A stretch of DNA of 42,874 nucleotides. Source: Caldifarciminota bacterium. GTDB taxonomy: Bacteria; Hydrothermota; Tepidihabitantia; SM23-42. Location of the stretch: NCBI GenBank assembly GCA_020353055.1, contig CP070686.1:375914-418787 (forward strand). The letters run 5' to 3'. Below, piece by piece: positions 41,725 to 42,874 of the stretch. The position numbers and the translations under genes are program-made. Below the pieces are notes generated by a model, which saw only the letters and a program-made list of their open reading frames with translations, made no database searches and was not told the origin of the DNA. Position 1 is the first letter of the stretch, and the number at the start of each line of letters is the position of its first letter.

Positions 41725-42874
41725 ATGATGAAAAGAGTCTTATCTTTATTAACGGTAACGCTCGTCTTTGCGATAGCAGACGATTACCTTATGCGGGTTG
41801 ACCTTGACCATACAAGGCTTGCCCCGCTTGCAGACCAGGAATTGAAGGTTCTTGCCGAACTCGGAAATTCTGCGATTATTCTACATGAAGGCACTGATCT
41901 CGAAAAGATTTCATCAGTGAATTATCAAATACTCGACACTCAACCAAAAGAGGGTCAATATTACATTGCACGCCCGATGCAGGAAGATACCGACCTAACA
42001 CCCTTCGGCGAAGTTCTGACAATGGATGGTTATGATTACCTGCTCAAGGTTCATCCTGGTAGGTTGGAATCGCTGCTCGATCACAATGTAATGATCAAAC
42101 GACTTTCATTTACGCCGATGGTCATCAGAAGTGCGGTGGACTTTCCATCCGTGCGCTACGACCAGACGGTTGGAGATATCGTTGACCTCGTCGATTCTGA
42201 CAGCATACTGGCAAAGGTGCAGAGAATGCAAGATTTTCAGACGAGGTTGTCGACCCATGATTCCTGCATGGCGGCGGCAAATTGGGTCTTTGACAGGTTT
42301 GTTGACCTTGGATGCGACTCGGTTTTCTTTCAGAATCATACCAGCGGGCATGCACCGAATGTCATTGCCGTCAAACGCGGTACCGTGCATCCGGATTCGA
42401 TATACGCAGTGATCTGCGGACACCTTGACTCGTACGCTTTTTACTCACCGAACTTAGCACAGGGAGCTGACGACAATGCCAGCGGTACTACTGCAGCACT
42501 GGAAGCCGCGCGAGTGATGCGCGACTACGACTTTGAATATTCGATCCGATTCATAGCTTTCACCGGTGAAGAAGTGGGATTATACGGAAGTGAGTATTAT
42601 TCCGCACTCGCTCGCATCTCCGGTGACAGCATTCTTGGAGTGATCAACGGCGACATGCTCGCGTATGCAGATTTTCAACCGGAGTCGCTCGAAGTCATCG
42701 CCACGCCAACGAACCCGCCGTGCGAGCCCTTCGCCGATTTCTTCATCGCCGCAGCCGATACCTATACCACGTTATTGACCAATAAGTATCTATCATCGAC
42801 CATGATCTATTCAGATCACTCGCCATTCTGGGATCAGGGATATCTCGCGCTGTGTAATATCGAAGACTGGACTA
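41725..42874 (+). CDS. Secreted M28 zinc peptidase (partial, cut by the window end)
   Basis: 383 codons are visible with no stop before the edge. Two ATG codons (41725, 41728) follow GAGGTG. Signal peptide MMKRVLSLLTVTLVFAIA, a propeptide-like region of about 200 aa, then M28 motifs CGHLDS, GADDNASGTTAALEAARV, FTGEEVGLYGS, VINGDMLAYA and SDHSPFWDQGY. The region before the catalytic domain, VDSDSILAKVQRMQDFQTRL, lines up with VSTDSITAYIQRLQDFRTRL of the peptidase at 33424-36315, so the two are paralogues. Whether it has a sorting tail lies beyond the window. Confidence 0.9.
   Translation, partial: MMKRVLSLLTVTLVFAIADDYLMRVDLDHTRLAPLADQELKVLAELGNSAIILHEGTDLEKISSVNYQILDTQPKEGQYYIARPMQEDTDLTPFGEVLTMDGYDYLLKVHPGRLESLLDHNVMIKRLSFTPMVIRSAVDFPSVRYDQTVGDIVDLVDSDSILAKVQRMQDFQTRLSTHDSCMAAANWVFDRFVDLGCDSVFFQNHTSGHAPNVIAVKRGTVHPDSIYAVICGHLDSYAFYSPNLAQGADDNASGTTAALEAARVMRDYDFEYSIRFIAFTGEEVGLYGSEYYSALARISGDSILGVINGDMLAYADFQPESLEVIATPTNPPCEPFADFFIAAADTYTTLLTNKYLSSTMIYSDHSPFWDQGYLALCNIEDWT

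Overview
The window looks like a chromosomal segment of a Gram-negative-type (diderm) bacterium from an uncultivated lineage; candidate division WOR-3 / Stahlbacteria-like is my best guess, not a proof. Clues to a diderm: MurE carries the meso-diaminopimelate-type DNPR motif, and there are Omp85-like, Wzi-like and TonB-receptor-like outer-membrane proteins plus lipoproteins. Secreted M28 peptidases, one with a FlgD-like C-terminal sorting tail, and an archaeal-type phosphoglycerate mutase also fit such a lineage. There is no CRISPR array, transposase, phage module or obvious foreign island.

Layout. 1-693: the tail of a secreted-protein gene, a terminator and a repeat-rich noncoding stretch with GGGTTAGGGTTGGG-type inverted repeats. 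694-17361 (minus strand): one almost gapless division and cell wall (dcw) operon read from mraZ to trxB: mraZ, STAS gene, rsmH, ftsL, ftsI, murE, murF, mraY, murD, ftsW, murG, murC, murB, a miniature ftsQ, ftsA, ftsZ, trxB. It starts at one strong promoter whose -10 box touches three 10-bp-spaced TGGGG repeats, the MraZ operator. 17578-20616 (minus): yajC-def-fmt-rsmB operon. 20793-25530 (plus): nnr, a beta-propeller protein, tatC and an unknown lipoprotein, closed by a terminator. 25668-29141 (plus): tRNA-Ala(GGC), a TPR lipoprotein, a small membrane protein, an HNH nuclease and a short Omp85-like protein. 29267-30622 (plus): Wzi-like barrel. 30649-33298 (minus): apgM-purH. 33424-36315 (minus): large secreted M28 peptidase. 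36489-38291 (minus): BFD-like ferredoxin-lipB-lipA. 38393-41074 (plus): TonB-receptor-like protein. 41237-41683 (plus): ferredoxin. 41725-end (plus): a second M28 peptidase, cut by the window edge.

The most striking pattern not explained by the gene list is the promoter set: ten transcription units each have a TTGAC-type -35 box and a TATAAT-type -10 box separated by exactly 16 nt. In three of them (nnr, BFD-like gene, ferredoxin) the -10 box lies only 5-8 nt before the ATG, which predicts leaderless mRNAs. Other points worth a second look are a POTRA-less mini-FtsQ that seems to start at AUU, an FtsZ with a duplicated C-terminal peptide, a STAS protein inside the dcw operon, a terminator-like hairpin inside the signal-peptide codons of the Omp85-like gene, and a thioredoxin reductase without the usual NADPH-phosphate motif.
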